This document shows, one piece after another, positions 15,216 through 22,925 of a stretch of 22,925 nucleotides of DNA. A program made the translations under genes and the position numbers. How positions within the stretch are numbered: the stretch's first letter is position 1; each line of letters starts with the position of its first letter. Source of the DNA: an uncultured Neomegalonema sp. (GTDB lineage: Bacteria > Pseudomonadota > Alphaproteobacteria > Rhodobacterales > Rhodobacteraceae); the NCBI GenBank assembly GCA_937958345.1, contig CALGNW010000161.1, positions 1-22,925 on the forward strand, given 5' to 3'. The notes beneath the pieces were generated by a model that saw only the letters and a program-made list of their open reading frames with translations, did not search any database and was not told the DNA's origin.

Positions 15216-16412
15216 TTAGCGGACGGTGACAGTTTCGAATTTGCCGCCCTGAACGACCAGCTCTTTATACGATCCCGGAATGTCGCCGTTCTCGAGGAAC
15301 TCGACATTCGTTGCACCGACGTAGTCGATGCCGACACCGTTTTTGAGCAGGAACAGGCCATAATCGAGCTGACCCGCGTGGATTTTTACACCCGGTGCGT
15401 TTGCGACATCGAGCATAGCGGCCTGAACGTCGGCACGGTCTGTCGATCCGGCGGCCTGCATCGCCAGCGCGAGCAATGCACCGGCGTCGTAGCTTTCGGG
15501 ACGGAAGGGGCCATCGGCATCGACGCCCTGCGCCGAGGCGTAGGCGAGGAAGTTGGTGGCGTTATCGCTTTCACTGCCCGGAAGCGTGCCGATTGTACCT
15601 TCAAGGTCTTCACCGATGGCGTCCACGAGCGACTGGCCGATCATGCCGTCCGCGAGGACAAACTGGTCGTAAGAACCGGCATCCAGCGCGCCTTGGATAA
15701 TGCCCTTACCCCCCTGATCGAGGTATCCGAGGACAACAAGCGCCTCTCCGCCTGCGGCGTCCAGTGCAGCAACTTCAGCCGAGTAGTCGGCCTTGCCGTC
15801 TTCGTGGGCTGCGCTGATCGAGATTTCACCGCCAACCGCTTCGTATGCGGAGGCAAACGACTCTGCCAGACCCTTGCCGTAGTCGTTGTTGGTGTAGGTG
15901 ACGGCAACTTCTTTGATCCCTTTGCCGATTACCACATCGGCAAGAACTTCGCCCTGACGCGCATCCGATGGTGCGGTGCGGAAGAAGTGATCCTTATCGT
16001 CGATTGTCGACAGGGCAGGCGAGGTTGCCGATGGCGACACCATCACGACGCCGTTCGGGACAGCCGCATTATTCGCAATCGCCGTGGTCACACCGGAACA
16101 GTCGGCGCCCATGATTGCGACGACGTTGTCGGACGTGATCAGGCGTTCGGCTGCGGTGGTTGCGGCCGCCGCATCAATGCAGGTCGAGTCCGCGCGGACG
16201 GAGAGAATTTTCGATCCGTCAAGCAGCAGGCCGGAGTCGGATGCCTCTTTCCACGCCAACTCGGCTGCATCGGCCATGCCGGGTGTCAGCGATTCAATCG
16301 GGCCGGTAAATCCGAGGATCAGACCCATCTTGATTTCTTTGCTGTGGCCATCGGCAAAAGCGGTGGCGGTCATTGCGGCAACCATGGTGGTCGCAAGTAG
16401 AATGCGTTTCAT
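15216..16412 (-). CDS. livK: ABC transporter periplasmic substrate-binding protein, branched-chain amino acid (LivK/HAAT) family
   Basis: Captures the solute and delivers it to the LivH/LivM permease. 398 residues with a signal peptide (MKRILLATTMVAAMTATAFA, cleavage before Asp21). The mature protein begins KEIKMGLILGFTGPIESLTPGM, the start of the two-lobed Peripla_BP_6 fold. A likely disulfide joins Cys78 (DSTCIDAAA) and Cys105 (GADCSGV). MVSPSATSPAL, DHFFRTAPSDARQG and VTYTNNDYGKGLAESF follow as family blocks. The ligand cannot be read from sequence; such proteins bind branched-chain amino acids, urea, amides, aromatic acids and other carboxylates. GGGAGAG lies 4 bases before the ATG. It is separated from the permease genes by two unrelated genes, so it may also have its own promoter in the 87-base gap upstream. 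Confidence 0.93.
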   Translation of the reverse strand: MKRILLATTMVAAMTATAFADGHSKEIKMGLILGFTGPIESLTPGMADAAELAWKEASDSGLLLDGSKILSVRADSTCIDAAAATTAAERLITSDNVVAIMGADCSGVTTAIANNAAVPNGVVMVSPSATSPALSTIDDKDHFFRTAPSDARQGEVLADVVIGKGIKEVAVTYTNNDYGKGLAESFASAYEAVGGEISISAAHEDGKADYSAEVAALDAAGGEALVVLGYLDQGGKGIIQGALDAGSYDQFVLADGMIGQSLVDAIGEDLEGTIGTLPGSESDNATNFLAYASAQGVDADGPFRPESYDAGALLALAMQAAGSTDRADVQAAMLDVANAPGVKIHAGQLDYGLFLLKNGVGIDYVGATNVEFLENGDIPGSYKELVVQGGKFETVTVR

Positions 16413-16499
16413 TGTTCTCTCCCTGAATTTGTCGATGCAGCTTATGGTACTGAAAGCCGCTTGAAAACGGTAATTTGGCGCGCTGTTGCTTCCTGACCG

Positions 16500-17462
16500 T
16501 CACGGGAACAGGTCGGGCGGCATTGCACCGCTTTTGATCCCGTAAAGCAGCGCGGAAACGGTGAAAACCGAGAATATCGAGGTCATCAGAATCGTTGCCG
16601 ACGCCCGTTCGACCCAAACCTGATATTGCTGTGCGATGACGAAGACATTTGTGGCCGTGGGAAGGGCGGCCAACAGCACGGCGGTAAAGACCCAAACGCT
16701 GTCAAAATTTCCGGCGTAACTGAGCGCAAAATACATCGCCGCCGGATGCACGATCAGCTTGATCGGAACCAGATAGCCCAGCTCTGCCGGAACGCGCCGC
16801 AGGGGACGCAGAGCGAGAGTTACGCCCATTGCAAACAGGGCGCAGGGCGCAGCGGCCTGCGCGAGATAGGCGATGAGATTTTCTATCGGCGCGGGCGGTG
16901 CAACGCCGATGAACGCGGCCCCCACACCGACAGCCGTCGCGATGATGAACGGATGGAATGCGATACCGCGCAGAATGCCGAGCGCCACCGTTGCCGGATT
17001 TCCCTTTTTTTCACCGCTGATTGCCATAAGCGCGGGCGCATTTACGAAATGCAGCACGTTTTCAAAGCAGAATATCAACGCCACCGGAACCGCCGCCTGC
17101 TCGCCGAAAGCGAGGATGGCGAGCGCCGGCCCCATGTACCCGATGTTGCCATAGGCGCCGGCAAGCCCCTGAACCGTTGCATCGCCGACGCGGCGCCCTG
17201 ATGCGACGAAGCCGATCGCAAAAGTCAGCAGAAAAACAGCGAAGGTTACGCCGATGTTTGTGCCGATGAAGCCCCAACTGGCCAGTTCTTCGACGGGCGT
17301 TGTCGAGAGCAGCTTGAAGAACAGCGCCGGCAACGCGACGTAGATGATGAAGACGTTCAACCAGCCCATCTCGTCGATGGACCGCTTTGAAATGCGCGCA
17401 GTTATGAACCCGATAACGATCAATCCGAACAGGGGCAGGATCAGCGTTAGGATCTCATACAT
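16500..17462 (-). CDS. AEC-family (auxin efflux carrier / malonate carrier-like) transporter
   Basis: Secondary membrane transporter of the AEC family, whose known members include plant auxin carriers and the malonate carrier MdcF. 320 residues with about ten hydrophobic helices: MYEILTLILPLFGLIVIGF at the start, NVFIIYVALPALFFKLLSTTP, the glycine-rich QGLAGAYGNIGYMGPALAI near 100-118, and the second half with ALFAMGVTLALRPLRR and ATNVFVIAQQYQVWVERAS near 270-290. The N-terminal start overlaps the end of the upstream HNH-like gene by eight bases. The order livM, HNH-like gene, this gene, livK and the divergent malonyl-CoA synthetase suggest a carboxylate such as malonate as substrate; that is inference. 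The ribosome-binding site is weak, consistent with translational coupling. Confidence 0.85.
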   Translation of the reverse strand: MYEILTLILPLFGLIVIGFITARISKRSIDEMGWLNVFIIYVALPALFFKLLSTTPVEELASWGFIGTNIGVTFAVFLLTFAIGFVASGRRVGDATVQGLAGAYGNIGYMGPALAILAFGEQAAVPVALIFCFENVLHFVNAPALMAISGEKKGNPATVALGILRGIAFHPFIIATAVGVGAAFIGVAPPAPIENLIAYLAQAAAPCALFAMGVTLALRPLRRVPAELGYLVPIKLIVHPAAMYFALSYAGNFDSVWVFTAVLLAALPTATNVFVIAQQYQVWVERASATILMTSIFSVFTVSALLYGIKSGAMPPDLFP

Positions 17463-18213
17463 GCGGGAACAAGCTCAGCGACCCTGCTTCGATATATTTA
17501 CCGTAGCTCGGGATTTTTCGGAAATCGGTTTTCCTTATAAAAATGTGTTTCGACTTCCTGAGAAGATGCGACGGTTTTGAACGGATTGCGTAAGGGAGAC
17601 GCGGAGAAGTAACTGCCAGATGAAATCCCATCATGCTCATGGTGTAGAGACGCAATTGAGTTCTTTCAATCGACCCATCGTATCCAATTGGCGGAAAGAT
17701 AAATGTCTCTAACTGTTTTTGGGAATAATGATCGTTTCCGTCGAAAATATCTTTTATCGAAAAACTCATCGTTATGAAAGGATCAGCCCCTTTGGCGATG
17801 GCTGAGAGAAAGAGATTTACTTCGGCGGGCGGCAATGAAAATCCGCGATAAGTTTTGCTCGATGAAATTGAACAACGCCACAGTACGGATGCTATGAACT
17901 GTGCCATCCTCGTAGGGTCTACTGGAATACTGCGCCTCGGAGATGGAATTGAACTCAAATGCTTGCGGGCGCAGTTCATCCAATTGTAACCGTAGGCGTC
18001 GAAGCGTGTATTCATTTGCGCTTCGCAGCACTCGCAAAGCAATAAATCGGCACCGCTCTCATTCGACAATGCAGGCGGATTTCCTGAAGTGTCTAACGTA
18101 AGTGCCTGCCCGCTGGCGGCGCGATGTATTTTCTTAAAAACAGAGTGCGGAATTGCATGCGAATTACACAATTGACGTTCGGTCTCACAGTATGCGCACT
18201 TTCCTTCTTGCAT
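17455..18213 (-). CDS. HNH-like zinc-knuckle protein of unknown function
   Basis: 252 residues. The N-terminus resembles a treble-clef/HNH fold: Cys6-x2-Cys9, then Cys16, His19 and His23 in LCNSHAIPHSVFKKI, and Cys60-x2-Cys63 in LLLCECCEAQMNTRF. The C-x2-C ... SH-IP ... LLC-x2-C spacing recurs in poorly studied HNH-like proteins, some near defence genes. Whether it cuts nucleic acid is unknown; only one histidine pair and no typical downstream catalytic HNH asparagine were identified. The rest (about 70-252) has no motif I know and ends rich in Lys, Arg and Ser. Composition differs sharply from neighbours: 17701-17760 is about one third G+C against over 60% in 16861-16920. The sequence before the ATG (CCTCCCC) is the opposite of a ribosome-binding site. 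It follows livM by 8 bases and overlaps the carrier gene by 8. Confidence 0.65.
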   Translation of the reverse strand: MQEGKCAYCETERQLCNSHAIPHSVFKKIHRAASGQALTLDTSGNPPALSNESGADLLLCECCEAQMNTRFDAYGYNWMNCARKHLSSIPSPRRSIPVDPTRMAQFIASVLWRCSISSSKTYRGFSLPPAEVNLFLSAIAKGADPFITMSFSIKDIFDGNDHYSQKQLETFIFPPIGYDGSIERTQLRLYTMSMMGFHLAVTSPRLPYAIRSKPSHLLRKSKHIFIRKTDFRKIPSYGKYIEAGSLSLFPHV

Positions 18214-18221
18214 GGGGAGGC

Positions 18222-19577
18222 TTAGCGCGCCTTTACCCGCTCGGGCAGGATGCCGCCCGGTGTGAAGCGCATCACCAGCAAGAGCACCAGCCCCATAACA
18301 AACACCCGCATGTGCTGGGCATTGTCGATCAGGTGCAGGCGCAGCCCGCTGTCCGCCGCCATGCCCGACGTGGCGGCATCAATCAGCCACTTGCCCGCAG
18401 GCTCAGCCTCGACCCAGAGAAACCAGATAAAGAACCCGCCAATCACTGCGCCGAGGTTATTGCCCGATCCGCCAACGACGACCATGACCCAGATCAGGAA
18501 CGTAAAGCGCAGCGGCTGATAGGTTCCCGGCGTGAACTGTCCGTCCAGCGTGGTCAGCATCGCCCCGGCAATTCCGACGACTGCCGAGCCGAGGACAAAA
18601 ATTTGCAAGTGCCGGCCCTTTACGTCCTTGCCCATCGCCTCCGCTGCGACCTCGTTATCGCGGATGGCGCGGATCATCCGGCCCCATGGTGAGTTTAGCG
18701 CCAGCACGCAGAGTGTTAAAATTACGATGAGGACGCAGGTAAAGAGGCCCGCATAGCAGAGCTTTACGAACAACCCCGAGTACTCGGTTATCAGGCCCGA
18801 GAGCATGTCTTCTTTTGCGTCGCCGGTCAGTCCCGCGAGTTTATCAGCGGCAAAGCCTTCAACCTTTTCGCGGAACCAGTCGCTTTGCTGAAGATCAACC
18901 TCGTAGGGCACAGGGCGGGGCAGTCCGGTTACGTTTTTGACGCCTCGTGTCAGCCAATCCTCGTTTTTGAGAACTGCGACGATGATCTCGGAAATGCCCA
19001 GGGTCGCGATGGCCAGATAATCAGCGCGCAGTCCAAGTGCGATCTTGCCGACCAGCCAAGCCGCGCCCGCAGCAAACAAGCCGCCGACGATCCACGAAAA
19101 TATAATAGGAAGGCCGAGGCCGCCGAGATATCCGGTCTTGCCGGGGTTCACGGATTCAATTGCATCGGTTGCGGGACCGTAGAAATGGCGTGTCGCCAGA
19201 TAGCCGATCACTGCGACGAGCATCACCAGAAAGAAATGACCGCGCCGTCCGCGCGTTTTGCGATGCACGAAAATTGTCGCTGCAATCGTTGCCACAAAGC
19301 AAAGCAGGGTGATCCCGATTTCCGCCCCGCCCGCCGTCCATGCCTCGCCAACCGGAGATTTTGATACCAATACCGCTGCCACACCGCCAAGTGCCGCAAA
19401 GCCCATGATCCCGACATTAAAGAGACCCGCATAGCCCCATTGGATGTTCACACCCAGCGCCATGATGGCCGAAATCAGACAAAGGTTCAGCATCCCGAGT
19501 GCGACGGTCGGGGACTGGACATGCCACACAGCCGCCAGCAGACCGGCCATAATCGCGAAAGCAACGAGCGCGCGCAT
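18222..19577 (-). CDS. livM: branched-chain amino acid-type ABC transporter permease LivM
   Basis: One of two inner-membrane permeases of the transporter. 451 residues, somewhat longer than the usual LivM. Hydrophobic helices run throughout; family blocks include ALGVNIQWGYAGLFNVGIMGFAALGG (residues about 40-65, shown here by its ends), RADYLAIATLGISEI, the cytoplasmic ATPase-contact loop SPWGRMIRAIRDNEVAAEAMGK, and MTTLDG-type LTTLDGQFTPGTYQP. It carries an insert of about 60 residues between the second and third family blocks. The open frame continues upstream to 19727 through a palindromic repeat; that extension is low-complexity and not LivM-like, so ATG 19577 is used, though its ribosome-binding site is weak. 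The gene following it is the unrelated HNH-like gene. Confidence 0.9.
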   Translation of the reverse strand: MRALVAFAIMAGLLAAVWHVQSPTVALGMLNLCLISAIMALGVNIQWGYAGLFNVGIMGFAALGGVAAVLVSKSPVGEAWTAGGAEIGITLLCFVATIAATIFVHRKTRGRRGHFFLVMLVAVIGYLATRHFYGPATDAIESVNPGKTGYLGGLGLPIIFSWIVGGLFAAGAAWLVGKIALGLRADYLAIATLGISEIIVAVLKNEDWLTRGVKNVTGLPRPVPYEVDLQQSDWFREKVEGFAADKLAGLTGDAKEDMLSGLITEYSGLFVKLCYAGLFTCVLIVILTLCVLALNSPWGRMIRAIRDNEVAAEAMGKDVKGRHLQIFVLGSAVVGIAGAMLTTLDGQFTPGTYQPLRFTFLIWVMVVVGGSGNNLGAVIGGFFIWFLWVEAEPAGKWLIDAATSGMAADSGLRLHLIDNAQHMRVFVMGLVLLLVMRFTPGGILPERVKAR

Positions 19578-19587
19578 TATGTGCGCC

Positions 19588-19608
19588 GTCCCGCAGGTGA
19601 TGCGGGAC
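19588..19608. repeat. REP-like palindrome, copy 1, upstream of livM
   Basis: GTCCCGCA (19588-19595) and TGCGGGAC (19601-19608) are perfect complements around GGTGA. It begins ten bases before the livM start on the minus strand and is paired with a second palindrome 28 bases away. Confidence 0.65.
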
Positions 19609-19636
19609 CTCCCTGACGGGCACTGTGACCGGCGAG

Positions 19637-19657
19637 GCCCCGGATCAAGTCCGGGGC
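19637..19657. repeat. REP-like palindrome, copy 2 (CCGGACTTGATCCGG type)
   Basis: GCCCCGGA (19637-19644) and TCCGGGGC (19650-19657) pair perfectly around TCAAG. On the minus strand this reads CCCCGGACTTGATCCGGGG, a dispersed palindrome I recognise as common in Rhodobacterales and other alphaproteobacteria. It fills the gap between livH and livM, where it could modulate relative expression or mRNA stability. Confidence 0.75.
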
Positions 19658-19674
19658 AGCGATGAGGAGAAACA

Positions 19675-20688
19675 TCAGACCACCTTCCCTTTGAAGATCC
19701 CGGTGGGCCTGACCAACAGCACGACAACCAAAATCACAAACGAAATTGCAAATTTGTAATCGGTTGAAAGCAGTTGGAGCAGACCATCGGGTTGCCATTC
19801 CTCCGGCAAAATGTAACCGCCAAGTTTCTTGTAGGCGTAAGTCAACATAACCTCGGAAAAGGCGATAATGAATCCGCCGACAATCGCGCCGATTGGCTTG
19901 CCCAGCCCGCCGACAATAGCAGCGGCAAACATCGGCAAGAGCAACTGGAAGTATGTGAAAGGCTTGAAACTTTTGTCCAATCCGTAGAGCACACCGGCAA
20001 TCGTCGCCAGCCCCGCCGCCAGAATCCACGTAATCCGCACCACCCGTTCCGGGTCGATGCCGGACAGCCGCGCAAGCGTCTCGTTATCCGAATAGGCCCG
20101 CATTGCCTTGCCGGTTTTGGTGCGTTGCAAAAACCAGAAAAGCGCGATGACGAGGATGATCGTCACAACGACAGTCATAACCTGCGACGTGCGGATCGCC
20201 AGCCCCTCGTCCAGTCCTGTGAGTTTTTTGAATTCCCGCGCCTTGATGATGAACCGCTCGCCGTCGAGGAAATTCTGATCGCCCGGCCCGATGACAAAGC
20301 GGATCAGGCCGTTCATCATAAACATGATCCCGATAGAGGCCATCAGGAACGTGATCGGTTTTGCATTCACGTCGCGGTAGTGCCGATAGACCAGCCTGTC
20401 CGTGCCCAGCAGAAACAGCACGGTTGCCAATATCCCGATGGGTAACGCGAGCAGGGCGGTGGGTAACGGCCCAAGGCTGACGCCCCAGCTTTGCAACAGC
20501 CAGGTGAACAGGATCGTCACCATCGTTCCGAAAGCCATCGTGTCGCCATGGGCAAAGTTCGAAAATCGCAGGATACCGAAAACCAGCGTGATCCCCAGCG
20601 CCCCCAGCGCCAGTTGCGAGCCATAGACGAGCCCCGGCAGCAGCACGAAGTTTGCCATCAGAATGAGCGGATTGAGCCATTCTACCAT
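19675..20688 (-). CDS. livH: branched-chain amino acid-type ABC transporter permease LivH
   Basis: The second inner-membrane permease subunit. 337 residues, slightly longer than the usual 290-310. Family blocks: LVYGSQLALGALGITLVFGIL and FSNFAHGDTMAFGTMV near residues 20-56; FLMASIGIMFMMNGLIRFVIGPG near 120-140; the ATPase-contact loop TKTGKAMRAYSDNETLARLSGID; and GLGKPIGAIVGGFIIAFSEV near 270. Eight or so membrane helices are expected. It is separated from livF by 106 bases and from livM by the palindromic repeat region, unlike the tightly packed genes before it. No clear ribosome-binding site precedes ATG 20688. Confidence 0.92.
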   Translation of the reverse strand: MVEWLNPLILMANFVLLPGLVYGSQLALGALGITLVFGILRFSNFAHGDTMAFGTMVTILFTWLLQSWGVSLGPLPTALLALPIGILATVLFLLGTDRLVYRHYRDVNAKPITFLMASIGIMFMMNGLIRFVIGPGDQNFLDGERFIIKAREFKKLTGLDEGLAIRTSQVMTVVVTIILVIALFWFLQRTKTGKAMRAYSDNETLARLSGIDPERVVRITWILAAGLATIAGVLYGLDKSFKPFTYFQLLLPMFAAAIVGGLGKPIGAIVGGFIIAFSEVMLTYAYKKLGGYILPEEWQPDGLLQLLSTDYKFAISFVILVVVLLVRPTGIFKGKVV

Positions 20689-20794
20689 GTCAAACTGCCC
20701 GCATTATCGGGCATCGGCCCGCGATCACATTTGCGTCGGTGTCGGGTAAGATGGCAAACGCCAGTATCCTTGAGTTTCGGTCAATCCGCACAGT

Positions 20795-21496
20795 CTAGCC
20801 CCCCAAAAAGCTCTTGCGAACTTCGGGATCGGCGAGCAGCGCCTCGCCCGTATCCGTGAAGCGATTTTCGCCTGTTACAAGCACGTAACCGCGATCCGCG
20901 ATCTCCAGCGCCTGACGTGCGTTTTGTTCGACCATCAGAACGGCAACCCCGGTATTTCGAACCTCGATGATGCGGTCGAACAGTTCGTCCATCACAATCG
21001 GAGATACACCGGCAGTCGGTTCGTCCAGCATAAGAACGGCGGGGCGGGTCATCATTGCCCGGCCTACCGCAACCTGCTGGCGCTGGCCGCCGGACAGCTC
21101 GCCCGCAGCCTGACGGCGCTTTTCCTTGAGGATCGGGAAGAGTTCGTAAATCAGCTGGATCGTATCCGCGATGTTATCGTCGCGCAGATACGCACCCATC
21201 TGCAAATTTTCTTCGACGCTGAGGCTGGTGAATACATTTTCCGTTTGCGGAACAAAGCCGATGCCCTCGGCAATACGTGCCTGAGTAGACAAGCCGGAGA
21301 TATCCTTGCCATCCAGCATAACAGATCCTTCGCGCAAATTGAGCATGCCGAGAAGGGCCTTCATCGCAGTTGATTTTCCCGCACCGTTCGGGCCGACGAT
21401 CACGGCAATTTCGCCCCGATCCACGCCGAGCGAGCACCCCTTGAGAATGTCCGCTCCGCCATAGCCGCCGGTCAGGTTCTGGCCGTTAAGTAACAT
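20795..21496 (-). CDS. livF: branched-chain amino acid-type ABC transporter ATP-binding protein LivF
   Basis: Cytoplasmic ATPase pairing with LivG to drive the LivH-LivM permease. 233 residues, normal for LivF. Walker A GPNGAGKST at 35-43, Q-loop FVPQTENVF near 81-89, signature LSGGQRQQ at 134-141, Walker B VLMLDEPTAG at 154-163, and a C-terminal VEQNARQALEIADRGYVL typical of LivF (a Gln-Asn in place of the usual switch histidine). The start overlaps the livG stop by one base (TGATG), showing translational coupling. Confidence 0.94.
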   Translation of the reverse strand: MLLNGQNLTGGYGGADILKGCSLGVDRGEIAVIVGPNGAGKSTAMKALLGMLNLREGSVMLDGKDISGLSTQARIAEGIGFVPQTENVFTSLSVEENLQMGAYLRDDNIADTIQLIYELFPILKEKRRQAAGELSGGQRQQVAVGRAMMTRPAVLMLDEPTAGVSPIVMDELFDRIIEVRNTGVAVLMVEQNARQALEIADRGYVLVTGENRFTDTGEALLADPEVRKSFLGG

Positions 21497-22275
21497 CAGG
21501 CGATCACCCGCTTTTTTGTGACGCCGCGGCCTAGATACGCCTCGATAACGGTTTCATCGGCGCGGACCTCGGTGGCGGTTCCCTGTGCCAGTACCGAGCC
21601 CTCGGCCATGACGATCACCGGATCACAGAGCCGCGAGATGAAATCCATGTCATGCTCGATCATGCAAAAGGTATAGCCGCGCTCTTTGTTGAGTTTGATG
21701 ATTGCATCCCCGATTTCCGCCAGCAAAGTGCGGTTAACGCCTGCGCCAACCTCGTCCAGCAGCACAACCTTGGCGTCCACCATCATCGTTCGGCCCAGCT
21801 CGAGCAGCTTTTTCTGGCCTCCGGACAGATTTCCGGCGCGCTCGTAAGTGAGATGCGCGATCTTGAGGAACGCAAGCACTTCTTCAGCTTTTTCGCGAAT
21901 CTGGCGTTCCTGCGCGCGTACCTTTCCGCGCGCGATCCAAGCATTCATCAAGGTCTCGCCGTGCTGACGATCCGGAACCATCATCAGGTTTTCGAGGACT
22001 GTCATCGTCGAAAATTCATGGGCGATCTGGAATGTGCGCACCAAACCCTTGTGGAACAATTCGTGCGGCGTCAGGCCCGTGACATCCTCGCCATCCAAGG
22101 TGATCCGCCCGTGCGTTGGCGGGAACAGTCCGGCGATGATGTTGAAAAGCGTGGTCTTTCCCGCGCCGTTCGGTCCTATCAGGCCTGTGATCGAACCGCG
22201 TGCAATTTCGAGTGTACAGTTCTCGACTGCATGCACGCCGCCGAAGTACTTCGACACACCTTCAACTGTTATCAT
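21496..22275 (-). CDS. livG: branched-chain amino acid-type ABC transporter ATP-binding protein LivG
   Basis: ATPase partner of LivF. 259 residues from ATG 22275, normal for LivG; the frame is open to an ATG at 22368, but that extension is not family-like, and GGGGACG lies just before the chosen start. Walker A GPNGAGKTT at 34-42, FQIAHEFSTMTVLENLM in the Q-loop region, signature LSGGQKKLLELGR, Walker B VVLLDEVGAGVN, and switch histidine in MIEHDMDFI. Walker B has DEV where most ABC ATPases have DEP; the catalytic glutamate is kept. The C-terminal VRADETVIEAYLG is characteristic of LivG. It is the first gene of the minus-strand cluster and divergent from matB. Confidence 0.93.
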   Translation of the reverse strand: MITVEGVSKYFGGVHAVENCTLEIARGSITGLIGPNGAGKTTLFNIIAGLFPPTHGRITLDGEDVTGLTPHELFHKGLVRTFQIAHEFSTMTVLENLMMVPDRQHGETLMNAWIARGKVRAQERQIREKAEEVLAFLKIAHLTYERAGNLSGGQKKLLELGRTMMVDAKVVLLDEVGAGVNRTLLAEIGDAIIKLNKERGYTFCMIEHDMDFISRLCDPVIVMAEGSVLAQGTATEVRADETVIEAYLGRGVTKKRVIA

Positions 22276-22458
22276 GCGTCCGTCCCCGTGATCCACGTTA
22301 TCCCTAGCGTTGATAGAGAGATTCGCGCCAGCCCCTTGTTGTCGTATGCGGTGTTCGTAAGGTGACATTGGCAGAGCGGGTCGTGCGAATCTTCACTTGT
22401 GCAACCGTCTTCATATTGCGACATGGCTGCCGGATCGTGTGACGGGCGAGGTGACTGG
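22276..22458. promoter_or_regulatory. divergent promoter region between livG and matB
   Basis: 183 bases separate the two divergent starts, so both promoters should lie here. I could not define convincing -35/-10 pairs on either strand. A shared operator is plausible because the genes may serve one pathway, but none is evident by eye. Confidence 0.4.
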
Positions 22459-22925
22459 ATGACGAACACTCTCTATGACGGACTGCTGGCGGGCGCGGAT
22501 CGCGAGCGTGCCTTTGCCGAAATACCCGGCGAGAGCGGGGCGCGGACCCGATGGTACACCTATGCACATGTCGAGGCGATTTCCGCCCGCTTTGCTGCCA
22601 CCTTGGCCGCGAAGGGCGTAAAGCCGGGGGACCGGGTTGCCGCGCAGATACCGAAGTCAATCGAAGCCCTGATGCTATACCTCGGTGTTGTGCGTGCCGG
22701 GGCGATTTTTCTGCCTTTGAACACGGCCTATACCGCAGCCGAGATTGATTATTTCATCGGTGATGCAGAGCCGAAATTGTTTCTGTGTGATCCGAAATCA
22801 CTGGACGGTTATGTCGGCATTGCCGAGAAATACCGCTGTCATCTTGATAGCTTTGGCGTCTGGCGCTCGCCTGATCTAAGTGCCGGAACGTTTTTTGATG
22901 CCGCGGATGCGCAGCCGCTGAGTTT
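22459..22925 (+). CDS. matB: malonyl-CoA synthetase-like acyl-CoA ligase (C-terminus cut by window edge)
   Basis: Acyl-adenylate-forming enzyme that would activate malonate (or methylmalonate) to its CoA ester with ATP. 155 codons of an expected 500 or so are visible. The N-terminal part matches MatB-type ligases: TNTLYDGLLAGADRERAF at the start, TYAHVEAISARFAATLAAKGVKPGDRVA, the QIPKSIEALMLYLGVVRAGAIFLPLNTAYT block (given here by its parts, about residues 68-97) and EIDYFIGDAEPKLFLCDP. The ATP-binding loop and substrate-determining residues lie beyond the window, so malonate specificity rests on overall resemblance. GAGG lies 8 bases before the ATG. Confidence 0.82.
   Translation, partial: MTNTLYDGLLAGADRERAFAEIPGESGARTRWYTYAHVEAISARFAATLAAKGVKPGDRVAAQIPKSIEALMLYLGVVRAGAIFLPLNTAYTAAEIDYFIGDAEPKLFLCDPKSLDGYVGIAEKYRCHLDSFGVWRSPDLSAGTFFDAADAQPLS

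Noticed and set aside
15027..16400. 457-codon open frame on the plus strand opposite livK
   Set aside because: It is antisense to a complete livK with signal peptide and family motifs; the product is Cys-, Arg- and His-rich without domain sense, and it runs through the terminator hairpin.
19578..19727. 50-residue N-terminal extension of LivM
   Set aside because: It is translated through the palindromic repeats and the end of livH; LivM family proteins begin with a hydrophobic helix as found at ATG 19577.
22276..22368. 31-residue N-terminal extension of LivG
   Set aside because: It is not family-like; the conserved ABC N-terminus starts at ATG 22275, which has its own ribosome-binding site.
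1..22925. CRISPR array, tRNA/rRNA genes, insertion sequences
   Set aside because: I saw no regularly spaced direct repeats, no tRNA-like T-arm with matching acceptor stem, and no transposase or integrase frame.

Overview
The window looks like a chromosomal segment of an alphaproteobacterium, most likely a Rhodobacterales (Roseobacter/Rhodobacter-type) member. This rests on a canonical L-malyl-CoA lyase of the ethylmalonyl-CoA pathway, a ChpT phosphotransferase, an LdtR-type MarR regulator, a RibB protein with a worn-out RibA half, and palindromes of the CCGGACTTGATCCGG type that are common in this group. Most genes are moderately GC-rich; a few patches are clearly AT-rich. The placement is inferred from gene content, not from a database search.

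Left part (1-5579). A minus-strand pair encodes an iron-type alcohol dehydrogenase (cut by the window edge) and malyl-CoA lyase (mcl1), preceded by a 440-base hairpin-rich region without a convincing gene. Plus-strand genes follow: a secreted 510-residue protein of unknown function, then a small two-helix membrane protein overlapping ribB by four bases.

Middle part (5580-9794). An AT-rich stretch leads into a 20-codon ORF whose stop overlaps the start of an LdtR-like regulator. Convergent to it lies the polyamine operon speD-speE. Divergent from speD is a cobalamin-binding regulator of the PpaA/AerR type, and convergent to that is chpT of the CtrA phosphorelay.

Right-middle part (9961-15006). 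All genes are on the minus strand: a type I secretion pair (inner-membrane ABC exporter and HlyD adaptor, without outer-membrane partner or substrate), a 53-residue membrane protein, and eno-ftsB.

Right part (15161-22925). A minus-strand branched-chain-amino-acid-type ABC transporter cluster runs livG-livF-livH-livM, then a zinc-knuckle HNH-like gene of unusually low GC, an AEC-family carrier and livK, closed by a strong intrinsic terminator. A malonyl-CoA synthetase-like gene (matB, cut by the edge) is divergent from livG. Because the AEC family includes malonate carriers, the cluster may import and activate malonate or a related carboxylate; this is inference.

No tRNA, rRNA, CRISPR array, transposase or phage gene was seen. 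The items most worth a second look are the low-GC HNH-like gene inside the transporter cluster, the coupled micro-ORF before ldtR, the B12-type regulator outside any visible photosynthesis cluster, the hairpin-rich region upstream of mcl1, and the secreted protein of unknown function.
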